Part shown: one piece after another, positions 34,322 to 42,778 of the stretch | Numbering within the stretch: position 1 is the stretch's first letter | How the letters are laid out: every line of letters starts with the position of its first letter | From: Pseudoclavibacter endophyticus | Lineage (GTDB): Bacteria; Actinomycetota; Actinomycetes; Actinomycetales; Microbacteriaceae | Assembly: GCF_008831085.1 (NCBI RefSeq) | Contig: NZ_WBJY01000001.1 | Span: 434,001-498,000 of the forward strand | Length of the DNA: 64,000 nt | Direction of reading: 5' to 3' | Made by a program: the position numbers and the translations under genes | The notes under the pieces: model-generated | What the model was told of the DNA's origin: nothing | Database searches by the model: none | What the model saw: the letters and a program-made list of their open reading frames with translations, nothing else

Positions 34322-37300
34322 GTGCATCGACTCGCCTCGCTGAGCCTCGCCAACCGTGCCCTCATCGCGCTCGTGACGGCCGCCATCGCCTTCTTCGGCG
34401 TGATCTCGATGACCTCGCTCAAGCAGGAGCTCGTGCCATCGGTGACGCTCCCCATCGTGTCGGTCGTCACGAGCCTCCCGGGTGCGTCGCCCGAGGTGAT
34501 CGACGAAGACGTCTCGCGGCCCATCGAGGCGTCATTGCAGGGCCTCGAGGGGCTTGAGAACACCACGACGACCTCGAGCACGAACGTGTCAAGCGTCATG
34601 GTCGAGTTCCAGTACGGCACCGATCTCGTCTACGCGCAGCAGCGCATCCAGGTCGCCCTCAATCGCGTGCAGGAGACACTGCCCGAGGGAGCCACCACCA
34701 ATGTCGTGGCCGGGTCGATCGACGACTTCCCGGTGCTGCAGCTCGCGGTCGTCGGCGATGACACCGACGAGGTCGCGAACCTGTTGCGCATCGAAGCCCT
34801 CGGGGATCTGCTCGAGATCGACGGCGTGCGCGACGCGACGCTTTCGGGCGCTCCGTCGCCGCGCATCGCGATCACCCCGGACCAGGCACAGCTCGCGGCC
34901 TCTGGCGCCTCGACGCAGACCATCACCGACACGCTCGACGCCTCAGGGTCGCTCATCCCGATCGGACAGCTCACCGAGGGCGATGAAACCCTCACAGTGC
35001 AGGCGGGCGCCCTGCTCTCGAGCGCCGAGGACATCGCGGCCCTGCCCCTCGAGGGAGCCACGGGCGCGGGCGGGCAACCCGTCACGATCGGCGACGTGGC
35101 GACCGTCGAGCAAGACACGGAGCCCGTCGCGTCGATCTCGAGGGTCAATGGCCAGGACGCCCTCACCATCTCGGTTACGAAGCGCCCCGACGCCAACACC
35201 GTCACCGTGTCGCAGGCCGTTCGCGACCTCATCCCCGAGCTCGAGTCGAAGCTCGGCGCGGGCATCGCGTTCACGATCGCGTTCGACCAGGCGCCCTTCA
35301 TCGAGCAGTCGATCGAAACGCTCGTGATCGAGGGGCTGCTCGGACTCGCGTTCGCGGTCATCGTCATCTTCGTCTTCCTGCTCTCGGCACGGGCGACGAT
35401 CGTCACCGCGATTTCGATCCCGACCTCGCTGCTCGTGACCTTCATCGGGCTGCAGGCGGCCGACTACTCCCTCAATATCCTCACGCTCGGGGCGCTCACG
35501 ATCTCGATCGGCCGCGTCGTCGACGACTCGATCGTCGTCATCGAGAACATCAACCGACACATGGCGATGCACCCCGCGGCCTCGCGCCGTGGCTCGGAGC
35601 GAGCGGCAGTCATCACGGGCGCCGTGCGCGAGGTCGCCGGCGCGATCGCGGCCTCGACCATCGCGACCGTCGCCGTGTTCCTCCCCATCGCCTTCGTCAG
35701 CGACATCTCGGGCGAGCTCTTCCGTCCCTTCGCCCTCACGAGCGTCATCGCGCTGCTGGCCTCGCTCGTGGTGGCACTGACTATCGTGCCGGTGCTCGCT
35801 TACTGGATGCTCGGGGGCGCCTCGACGAAGCGTCGCCGCGCGAAGACTGCCGCGCCCGCCGTCGGGGGCGGGCCGCTGCTCGACAGCGTTCGCGCGGGCA
35901 CACCCGCACCCGCGACCGCGGGTGCGGATGCCCAGCCGCGCGGCGGCCAGCACGAGGTCACCGGTGCGCGGACCGGCGCCGATGCCCGCGGCGCGCAAAC
36001 GTCGGCCGACGACGACCGGCGACGGCCGCGAGCGAGCGAGCAACGAGCCGCTGCCGACCGTGAACGGTTCTCGCCGCTCGCGCTCCGCGACGAGACCGCC
36101 GACGACCCGCGGTCTCGGCCGGGCACCTCGGTCCCCGACCCGGCCGCCGATGAAGCGGGCGCGCCACCGCGCGGCTCGACCGAGCATCCGCACCTCTCCG
36201 CGGACGACCTGCCACGCGACGCGTCCACGGGCGAGATCACGCTCAGTCGCCGCGCGCTTCGCGAGCTGCGCGAGCGATACGGCAGCGACGAGGTCGATGC
36301 CGCGCTCGGCGAGGCCCGGCACGGTGACCCGACCTACCGGCCGCAGCCGGAGCAGCAGCAGCAATCGCGCGACGACGACCACGTCGCCGCGTCCTCGTCG
36401 ACGCCCGGCGACGCGCCTGACGCCCCCACGGCGGGCCGGCAACCGGCCGTTCCTGCGGGCGACGACGGGGTGCTGGACGACGAGCCGCGCACCTGGCTGC
36501 AGCGCGGCTTCGAACCGGTCCTGACCTGGACGCTGCGGCGTCCCGCGATCACGCTCGTGGCCGCCGTGCTCGTCCTCGTGCTGACTGGCCTGTTGGTTCC
36601 GCTCATGAAGACGAACTTCCTGGGCGACATGGCCGGCAACACGTTCTCGGTGACCCAGACGCTGCCCCCCAACGCGAGCCTCGAGGCCCGCGACGAGGCG
36701 GCGCGACAGGTCGAGGACGTGCTCATGGCGACCGAGGGCATCGAGACCGTGCAGCTGACCATCTCCGGGGGCGGCGGCGGCTTCTTCGGGGGTGCAGGCG
36801 GGAGTGGAGGCGGGTCGACCGCGTCGTTCTCGGTGATCGCCAGCGACGACGCCGACCTGCAGGAGCTTCAGTCGCAGGTGCGCGGCGAGCTCAGCGGCAA
36901 CGCCGACCTCGGCGAGATCTCGGTGAGCGAGGCGGGCGGGGCCGGTCTGTCGAGCGACTTGACTGTCGAGGTCACCGCGCCGACCAACGAGGCCCTCGGG
37001 CAGACGGCGCAGCAGGTGACCGAAGCGCTGGCGGCGGAGCCCGGCATCGTGGAGGTCAGCAGCAGTCTCGACAGCACGAGCCCGTTCGTGCAACTTGAGG
37101 TCGACCCAGCGGCAGCGGCGCAGTACGGGCTCAGCGAGCTGATGATCGGCGGCATGGTCGCGCAGCAGATGCAGCCGAGGCCGGTCGGCGACCTCGTCAT
37201 CGACGGTGAGTCGGTCTCCGTCTACCTGCTCGGTGGCGACCCGCCGCAGTCGCTCGACGAGTTGCGCTCCCTCCAGCTCGTCACGGCGCTCGGTCCCGTG

Positions 37301-38071
37301 CCGCTCTCGACCGTCGCGTCGATCGAGGTGGTCGACGGTCCGGTCGCGATAACAGCGGAGCGGGGCACGCCGACGGCGACCGTGACGATCGTTCCCGAGA
37401 GCGACGACCTGTCGACGATGAACCCGCTCGTGGAGGGAGTGCTCGACGGCCTCGAGCTGCCGGCCGGAGCATCCGTCTCGGTCGGGGGCGTGAGTGCCGA
37501 TCAGGCCGAGGCCTTCGAACAGCTGGGGCTCGCGCTCCTCGCCGCGATCCTGATCGTTTACATCATCATGGTCGCGACGTTCAAGAGCCTGCTGCAGCCG
37601 TTCCTGCTGCTCGTGTCGATCCCGTTCGCGGCGACCGGCGCGGTGTTGTTGCAACTTGTGGCAGACATCCCGCTCGGCGTGTCATCGATCATCGGCGTGC
37701 TCATGCTCATCGGCATCGTCGTCACCAACGCGATCGTCCTCATCGACCTCGTGAACCAGTTCCGCAACCGCGGCCACGACGTGCGTGAGGCGATCGTGCA
37801 CGGCGGCTCGCGGCGTGTGCGGCCAATCGTCATGACGGCCCTTGCGACCATCTTCGCCCTGCTGCCGATGGCGCTCGGCATCACCGGCCACTCCGGCTTC
37901 ATCTCGCAGCCGCTCGCCGTGACGGTCATCGGCGGCCTGCTCTCGTCGACCGTCCTCACCCTGCTCGTGCTGCCGGCGCTCTACCTCGTCGTCGAGGGGC
38001 CGCGGGAGCGTCGCCGCAAGCAGCGTGAGGCCCGCGCGGAGGCCGAGCTGGCGGCAGCCGGCCTGGACTAG
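34322..38071 (+). CDS. RND-superfamily efflux transporter with long central linker
   Basis: The 1249-residue AcrB/HAE1-like proton-driven pump has one helix at residues 9-31, a large extracellular loop, then helices from about 333. RVVDDSIVVIENINRH near residue 398 holds the paired Asp of TM4 used in proton relay. The second half repeats the layout with a final helical block LLAAILIVYIIMVATFKSLLQPF. Between the halves (about 498-720) lies a disordered Arg/Asp/Pro/Gln-rich linker of about 220 residues. GTG 34322 has AAAGGGA upstream. No membrane-fusion partner gene is nearby, as usual in Gram-positive bacteria. Divergent from the PadR pair. Confidence 0.92.
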   Translation: MHRLASLSLANRALIALVTAAIAFFGVISMTSLKQELVPSVTLPIVSVVTSLPGASPEVIDEDVSRPIEASLQGLEGLENTTTTSSTNVSSVMVEFQYGTDLVYAQQRIQVALNRVQETLPEGATTNVVAGSIDDFPVLQLAVVGDDTDEVANLLRIEALGDLLEIDGVRDATLSGAPSPRIAITPDQAQLAASGASTQTITDTLDASGSLIPIGQLTEGDETLTVQAGALLSSAEDIAALPLEGATGAGGQPVTIGDVATVEQDTEPVASISRVNGQDALTISVTKRPDANTVTVSQAVRDLIPELESKLGAGIAFTIAFDQAPFIEQSIETLVIEGLLGLAFAVIVIFVFLLSARATIVTAISIPTSLLVTFIGLQAADYSLNILTLGALTISIGRVVDDSIVVIENINRHMAMHPAASRRGSERAAVITGAVREVAGAIAASTIATVAVFLPIAFVSDISGELFRPFALTSVIALLASLVVALTIVPVLAYWMLGGASTKRRRAKTAAPAVGGGPLLDSVRAGTPAPATAGADAQPRGGQHEVTGARTGADARGAQTSADDDRRRPRASEQRAAADRERFSPLALRDETADDPRSRPGTSVPDPAADEAGAPPRGSTEHPHLSADDLPRDASTGEITLSRRALRELRERYGSDEVDAALGEARHGDPTYRPQPEQQQQSRDDDHVAASSSTPGDAPDAPTAGRQPAVPAGDDGVLDDEPRTWLQRGFEPVLTWTLRRPAITLVAAVLVLVLTGLLVPLMKTNFLGDMAGNTFSVTQTLPPNASLEARDEAARQVEDVLMATEGIETVQLTISGGGGGFFGGAGGSGGGSTASFSVIASDDADLQELQSQVRGELSGNADLGEISVSEAGGAGLSSDLTVEVTAPTNEALGQTAQQVTEALAAEPGIVEVSSSLDSTSPFVQLEVDPAAAAQYGLSELMIGGMVAQQMQPRPVGDLVIDGESVSVYLLGGDPPQSLDELRSLQLVTALGPVPLSTVASIEVVDGPVAITAERGTPTATVTIVPESDDLSTMNPLVEGVLDGLELPAGASVSVGGVSADQAEAFEQLGLALLAAILIVYIIMVATFKSLLQPFLLLVSIPFAATGAVLLQLVADIPLGVSSIIGVLMLIGIVVTNAIVLIDLVNQFRNRGHDVREAIVHGGSRRVRPIVMTALATIFALLPMALGITGHSGFISQPLAVTVIGGLLSSTVLTLLVLPALYLVVEGPRERRRKQREARAEAELAAAGLD

Positions 38072-38084
38072 GCCGGATGCGGCG

Positions 38085-38126
38085 GCCCCTCCCCGGTGAC
38101 GTGGCGCTCCCGCCAACGGGAGGGGC
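38085..38126. terminator. Hairpin after the RND gene
   Basis: GCCCCTCCC (38085-38093) pairs with GGGAGGGGC (38118-38126), a 9-bp stem with a 24-nt loop, followed by AGAGTTT. It lies 14 bp past the stop. Confidence 0.5.
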
Positions 38127-38184
38127 AGAGTTTCGTGGCGCCCGCGCGGTCGCGCGCGCAAGAAGACGTCGGTGAGAGGAAACC

Positions 38185-39021
38185 GTGAGCGAAATCACCG
38201 TGCACCAGGGTCCGTTCAACAGCATCCGACTTCACGTCGAAGACCACGGCGGCACCGGTCGCCCGGTCGTCCTCCTCCACGGGTGGCCGCTCTCCGGGGC
38301 CGCGTGGAGCGGTCAGGTGACCGCGTTGACTGCGGCCGGCTACCGCGTGATCACGTACGACCGGCGCGGGTTCGGCCGGAGTGACAAGCCGCTCACCGGG
38401 TACGGCTACGACACGCTCACCGATGATCTCGAGGCCATCATGACGGGCCTGGATCTCCGCGACGCCACGATCGTGGGCTTCTCCATGGGCGGGGGCGAGG
38501 CCTCCCGCTTTGCCGCCCGCGACGGCGGCGACCGCGTGCGGAGTCTCGTGCTCGCATCCGCGGTGACCCCGTACCTGATGAAGACGCCGAGCAATCCCGA
38601 TGGCCCGCTCGCGGCGGCGGAGGCGGCGGCGATGGCCGCAAGGCTCACAGCGAACCGCGACGCGTTCTACGACGACTTCATGACCGAGTTCTTCTCGGTC
38701 GACGGTCGTCTGCTGGTGAGCGAGCAGCAGCGTCGCGAGGCGCTCGATCTGTGCCATCAGGCGAGCAAGGCGGCGGCGCTCGAGTGCATGACCGCCTTCG
38801 GCGCGACCGACTTCCGCGACGACCTTGCGGAGATCATGCTGCCGACGCTCATCGTGCACGGCGACGGTGACTCGATCGTGCCGCTCGAGGGATCGGGCGC
38901 GCGCACGCACTCGGCGATCGCCGGCAGCCAGCTGCACGTCATCGAGGGGGCGCCCCACGGTTGCCCGATCAGCCACGCGGACGCGTGGAACAAGGCCGTG
39001 CTCGCATTCCTTCAGCGCTGA
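38185..39021 (+). CDS. Alpha/beta hydrolase, chloroperoxidase-like
   Basis: The 278-residue hydrolase has a nucleophile Ser100 in GFSMGGGE, oxyanion motif LLHGWPLSG at 30-38, acidic residue in LIVHGDGDSIVP and catalytic His in GAPHGCPISHAD. YDRRGFGRSDKPLTGYGYDT is typical of cofactor-free haloperoxidase/esterase relatives. The natural reaction may be ester or lactone hydrolysis rather than halogenation. GTG 38185 follows GAGAGGAAACC, a good ribosome site. Stands alone between the RND and helicase genes. Confidence 0.9.
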   Translation: MSEITVHQGPFNSIRLHVEDHGGTGRPVVLLHGWPLSGAAWSGQVTALTAAGYRVITYDRRGFGRSDKPLTGYGYDTLTDDLEAIMTGLDLRDATIVGFSMGGGEASRFAARDGGDRVRSLVLASAVTPYLMKTPSNPDGPLAAAEAAAMAARLTANRDAFYDDFMTEFFSVDGRLLVSEQQRREALDLCHQASKAAALECMTAFGATDFRDDLAEIMLPTLIVHGDGDSIVPLEGSGARTHSAIAGSQLHVIEGAPHGCPISHADAWNKAVLAFLQR

Positions 39022-39089
39022 GCGCACCGGTGACACGTGACCCGGACCGGCGCCGCGCATGGCGTCGTCGGCGCCATCGGAGCATGACG

Positions 39090-39117
39090 TAGCCTGAACG
39101 GGCGGGCAGGCCTGCCC
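39090..39117 (+). promoter_or_regulatory. Candidate promoter and palindrome before the helicase gene
   Basis: TAGCCT (39090-39095) could be a -10. The perfect palindrome GGGCAGGCCTGCCC (39104-39117) falls at the predicted transcript start, where it could serve as an operator or form a 5' hairpin. Confidence 0.35.
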
Positions 39118-39154
39118 CACGCGGGCGCCATCGCGTGCCGAATGGGAGGACATC

Positions 39155-40768
39155 ATGCCGAAGCGCAAAGGCGGCGGCTACCGGGCGCCGAAGCACTACC
39201 TGCCCCGGGACGCGAAGCCGTCGAAGCACCGGCCGGGCGGCGCCGGCGGAGCCGGACGATTCGACCGCGACCGCAGGGACGCCTCCGATGGCATCGATGG
39301 GTCCGCGCCCGGCACCGGGCTCGGCACGGCGCGCGACCGCGGTCGGCCGGCGCCGGCGCGCGACGCCCGCGACACCCCCCGACGCGACAAGCGCGGCACC
39401 CCCCGACGCGACGAGCGCGGCACCCCCCGGAACGTCGAGTCCCGCAATGTCCGCAGCGATGGGCCCCGCGATGGCACCACCGAGGGTCGCCTCCGCGTCG
39501 GCAACGTGGTCGGTCAGCCGTCGCCCCGCCGCGGGCGGCCCGACGACGTCGTCCCAGAGCGTCTCGAGGCCACGGCGATCACCCCCGAGCTTGCCGAGGG
39601 TGTGACCTTCGAAGACCTCGGGTTCGGCGTGCGCATCGTCGAGGCGCTCGCGTCGCTCGGGGCGACCGCGCCGTTCCCCATCCAGGTTGCGACGATCCCC
39701 GATGCGCTCGCGGGTCGCGACGTGCTGGCCCGCGGGCGCACCGGCTCGGGAAAGACCATCGCGTTCGGCTCTGCCATCGTCGAGCGGCTCCTGGTGACCC
39801 GCCCGCGCGAGGAGCGCGGCAAGCGGGTCGTCGGGCGCCCGCCCCGCGGCCTCATCATCGCGCCCACGCGCGAGCTCGCCCTGCAGATCGACCGCACGGT
39901 GCGGCCGATCGCCCGCAGCGTCGGCCTGTTCACGACGCAGGTGTACGGCGGGGTCCCGCAGCAGCGGCAGGTCGGCGGACTGCGCCGCGGCGTCGACATC
40001 GTCATCGGCACGCCGGGCCGCATCGAAGACCTGCACCGCCAGGGGCACCTCGATCTGTCGAGCATCGAGGTGACGGTGCTCGATGAGGCCGACCTCATGT
40101 GCGACCTCGGGTTCCTCGACTCGATGCAGCGCATCCTTCGCATCGTCAGGCGCGGCGGGCAGCGGATGCTGTTCTCGGCAACGCTCGACGCCGCAGTGCG
40201 CAGTCTGGTCGCCGAGTTCTTGGTGCACCCGGCAGTGCACGAGGTCGCGGGCGAGGCAAGCGATCACGCCGACATCGAGCACCGCGTGCTCGTGGTCGAA
40301 CGTGGCGACCGGGACGCGGTGCTTCGGCAGCTGGCCGCGGCGGGCGGGCGCGTGCTCGTGTTCGCGCGCACCAAGCTCGGGGCCGAGCAGCTCGCCCAGC
40401 GGCTCGACGACGGCGGCGTGCCCGCGATTGCGCTGCACGGCGACCTCTCGCAGGAGCGCCGGAGCAGAAACCTCGAGAAGTTCGCGAATGGGCGAGCCGA
40501 CGTGCTCGTCGCGACCGACGTCGCGGCGCGCGGTATTCACGTCGACGACATCGATCTCGTGATCCAGGCCGATGCGCCCGACGAGTACAAGACCTACCTG
40601 CACCGTGCGGGTCGAACGGGCCGTGCCGGCCGCCGCGGCACGGTCGTCACGCTGATCCCCCCGAACCGGCAGCGTCGCATGGCCGAGCTGCTCGGTCGCG
40701 CCGAGGTCGACGCACCCGTCGTACCGGCTCGGGCCGGGGGCCGCGAGCTCGACGAGTTCGCCCGGTAG
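39155..40768 (+). CDS. DEAD-box RNA helicase with Arg-rich N-terminus
   Basis: The 537-residue protein has all core motifs in order: Q-motif FPIQVATIPDAL, Walker A GRTGSGKT (about 194-201), PTRELALQI, GTPGR, LDEADLM (about 308-314), FSAT, then ATDVAARGIHVDD and HRAGRTGRAG in the second RecA domain. The first about 130 residues are basic and disordered, with an 8-residue repeat (RDTPRRDK, RGTPRRDE, RGTPRN) likely to bind RNA. ATG 39155 is preceded by GGGAGGAC. Such helicases remodel structured RNA in cold adaptation, ribosome assembly or decay. Confidence 0.95.
   Translation: MPKRKGGGYRAPKHYLPRDAKPSKHRPGGAGGAGRFDRDRRDASDGIDGSAPGTGLGTARDRGRPAPARDARDTPRRDKRGTPRRDERGTPRNVESRNVRSDGPRDGTTEGRLRVGNVVGQPSPRRGRPDDVVPERLEATAITPELAEGVTFEDLGFGVRIVEALASLGATAPFPIQVATIPDALAGRDVLARGRTGSGKTIAFGSAIVERLLVTRPREERGKRVVGRPPRGLIIAPTRELALQIDRTVRPIARSVGLFTTQVYGGVPQQRQVGGLRRGVDIVIGTPGRIEDLHRQGHLDLSSIEVTVLDEADLMCDLGFLDSMQRILRIVRRGGQRMLFSATLDAAVRSLVAEFLVHPAVHEVAGEASDHADIEHRVLVVERGDRDAVLRQLAAAGGRVLVFARTKLGAEQLAQRLDDGGVPAIALHGDLSQERRSRNLEKFANGRADVLVATDVAARGIHVDDIDLVIQADAPDEYKTYLHRAGRTGRAGRRGTVVTLIPPNRQRRMAELLGRAEVDAPVVPARAGGRELDEFAR
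39368..39430 (+). repeat. 24-bp tandem repeat in the helicase gene, 2.6 copies
   Basis: Units at 39368-39391 and 39392-39415 and a partial one at 39416-39430 encode R-D/G-T-P-R-R-D-K/E. They differ at only a few bases, so the array is recent or maintained. Confidence 0.85.
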
Positions 40769-40807
40769 CGGGGGCGCTCGCCGACACCCCCTGCCCGAGC
40801 TGCGGCG

Positions 40808-41791
40808 CTATGCCGCTGGTGAGGCCATCGCGCGGGGGCGCGGCGGCACCGTGACCGAAAGCGCGGAGAGCACGATCGCCCACACGGCCCAACCCAGCGA
40901 CTGGAACGCCCAGAACGCGCTGTCCGTCAATGAGTCGGCCGGCGTCACGAGGTTCGAGGTGGCGAAGACGAGCATCGAGTTCATCAGTGCGTGGCCGAGC
41001 ACTGCCGGCCAGACGTTACCGCCGCGTTCGCGGGCGATCCCGAGAAGCGCCGACGCGAACGCGAGCGAGGCGAGCGAAGCGAGTACGGCACGCCACGACA
41101 TGTCGCCGGCGATGCCGTAGGCGGCGAGGAGCGGAAGGTGCCAGAGCACCCAGACGCCGGTCGTCGCGAGGATCGTGCCGAACAGTCCGAAGCGCTCCCG
41201 CCACGCCTGCCAGAGGAACCCGCGCCACGCGACCTCCTCACCGAGCGCGGCGACCGCCGCGAACGCGAGCATGGGTACGACCATCACCGCAATGGGCAGC
41301 ACGTCGACTCCGGCAGTCCACTCGACCGTGCCGGTGAGCGTCGCGATGCCGAAGTGCATGGCCAGGAACGCGACGAGCGCTGCGCCCACGAGCGCCATCG
41401 CCCACCCCCACGTCCCGGCGCCTCGCGAGGCGCGGACGGGACCGAGCGACAACAGTTTCGAGACCGGAAGACGCAGGCCCGCGACTCGCGCCGCGACGAG
41501 CACGGCGACGGCGGGGAACCACTGCGCGACCGGCGTTGCGATCGACAGCCACTCGGTGCCCCCGATGCCGAGCATCGATGGCACCGTGATGGCGAGCACC
41601 GCTCCGAACGAGATCGCGAGGGTCACGGTGACGGCTCGGCGCATCCGGACACGCGCGTCGTGCTGGGCGGGGGCGCCGTCGCCGACGGGCATCCCGCTCG
41701 CGTCGCGCCCGGCGTCGCCGGGGCGGTGAGCGTGCGAGAGGCGGTACGTGTGCCTCTGGCTGCGGGTGGCGGATGCTGTGGCCGTGTTCAC
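40808..41791 (-). CDS. CPBP-family intramembrane glutamic endopeptidase
   Basis: The 327-residue polytopic protein has the three CPBP (CaaX-like) active-site motifs: EEVAWRG with Glu185, Glu186 and Arg190; TGVWVLWHLP with His218; and LGHALMNS near residue 268. About seven hydrophobic spans are seen. Bacterial members act in membrane proteolysis or bacteriocin immunity; the substrate is unknown. The first 50 residues are hydrophilic. ATG 41791. Its 3' end faces the helicase gene. Confidence 0.9.
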   Translation of the reverse strand: MNTATASATRSQRHTYRLSHAHRPGDAGRDASGMPVGDGAPAQHDARVRMRRAVTVTLAISFGAVLAITVPSMLGIGGTEWLSIATPVAQWFPAVAVLVAARVAGLRLPVSKLLSLGPVRASRGAGTWGWAMALVGAALVAFLAMHFGIATLTGTVEWTAGVDVLPIAVMVVPMLAFAAVAALGEEVAWRGFLWQAWRERFGLFGTILATTGVWVLWHLPLLAAYGIAGDMSWRAVLASLASLAFASALLGIARERGGNVWPAVLGHALMNSMLVFATSNLVTPADSLTDSAFWAFQSLGWAVWAIVLSALSVTVPPRPRAMASPAA

Positions 41792-41842
41792 GTGTGGTCC
41801 CTCCGTCGCGAGCCGGGCCGTTATCGCCCGACACCAGCAACG

Positions 41843-42640
41843 TTAGGAACCGACGCGGGGACTGTCGGGCCGGGTAGCGCGCCGAGATTCCTGGGGATAA
41901 CCCGAACGTCGATCACCGGGGGATTCGCGGCTGCGCCGGCGCGATGGCGAGAACACCCAGAAGCGGTACAGCGCGAAACGGAAGATGCTGCCGATGCCGA
42001 GCCCGATGACGTTGGCGATGTTGTCGGCGAGCAGGGAGTTCCACCCGAGCAGGTAGTGCGATACCCACAGCGGCACGAGCCCGATGACGAGCCCCGCGAG
42101 GCTGACCGCGAAGAATTCGGCACCCTCGCGTGCCGAATCGCCGCGGCGCCGATGCTGCCGGAACGTCCACAACCGGTTGCCGATCCAGTTGGTCGTGATC
42201 GCCACCAGCGTCGAGACCGTCTTCGCGAGCAGCGGTCCCACGGCGATGCTCGCGGGTGCCAGTACCGTCAGCACGAGCACGTTGTACAGCGAGATGTCGA
42301 TCACGAAGCCGACGCCGCCGACGAGTCCGAACTTGCCGAGTTGTCGCACGAGCCGCATGAAACGGCCGTTCCAGCCCCGCCCGGGCACGCCGTCGTGAAC
42401 CTTCGCCTCCGACGACTCCGCGGCGACGAACTCGACGAAGTCGCCTGGCTCGGTGCCCGCGTCGATCGCCGTGCTTCCGACGGTTTCGCCGGCAGACTGC
42501 CCAGCATCGGTCCGCGCGTCCGGAGCCGGGACGTCGACGTACGCGTCGGGCGCAGCGGCGGCCGCTCGGTCGCCGTCGTCCGGTCCACCGCTGGGGGGCC
42601 CGGCGACGAGCGACGACCGACTCGAGTCGTTCGTCGTCAT
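41843..42640 (-). CDS. GtrA-family membrane protein
   Basis: ATG 42640 gives 265 residues. Residues 1-100 are a disordered Asp/Ala/Gly-rich N-terminus not found in short GtrA proteins. The four-helix domain then begins LVRQLGKFGLVGGVGFVIDISLYNVLV, with KTVSTLVAITTNWIGNRLWTF and the final IGSIFRFALYRFWVF. GtrA proteins are thought to flip or present lipid-linked sugars for surface polysaccharide, which would fit the glycan genes at the right end of the window. Divergent from purK with a 138-bp gap. Confidence 0.88.
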   Translation of the reverse strand: MTTNDSSRSSLVAGPPSGGPDDGDRAAAAAPDAYVDVPAPDARTDAGQSAGETVGSTAIDAGTEPGDFVEFVAAESSEAKVHDGVPGRGWNGRFMRLVRQLGKFGLVGGVGFVIDISLYNVLVLTVLAPASIAVGPLLAKTVSTLVAITTNWIGNRLWTFRQHRRRGDSAREGAEFFAVSLAGLVIGLVPLWVSHYLLGWNSLLADNIANVIGLGIGSIFRFALYRFWVFSPSRRRSRESPGDRRSGYPQESRRATRPDSPRVGS

Positions 42641-42778
42641 CCCTGCTCCGTTCGGCGCCGTACGCCGACCTGGCGAAGGCATCTGCACAGTGTACGTGCG
42701 TGGTTCTGCGACAATCGGCGGAGCAACTCGCGCGCCGTGAGAACGGCCCCGGCGCGCGCCACGAACGAGGAGTCTGCA

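Noticed and set aside
34943-37654. Long antisense open frame (about 900 codons) opposite the RND gene
   Set aside because: Arg/Asp/Gly/His-rich composition with no motif; it is the high-GC shadow of the transporter.
39368-39430. CRISPR-like direct repeats
   Set aside because: Units are contiguous, coding and without spacers.
40991-42778. Upstream extension of the purK frame
   Set aside because: It covers the CPBP and GtrA genes antisense, with shadow composition; the family start and a good ribosome site are at 42779.
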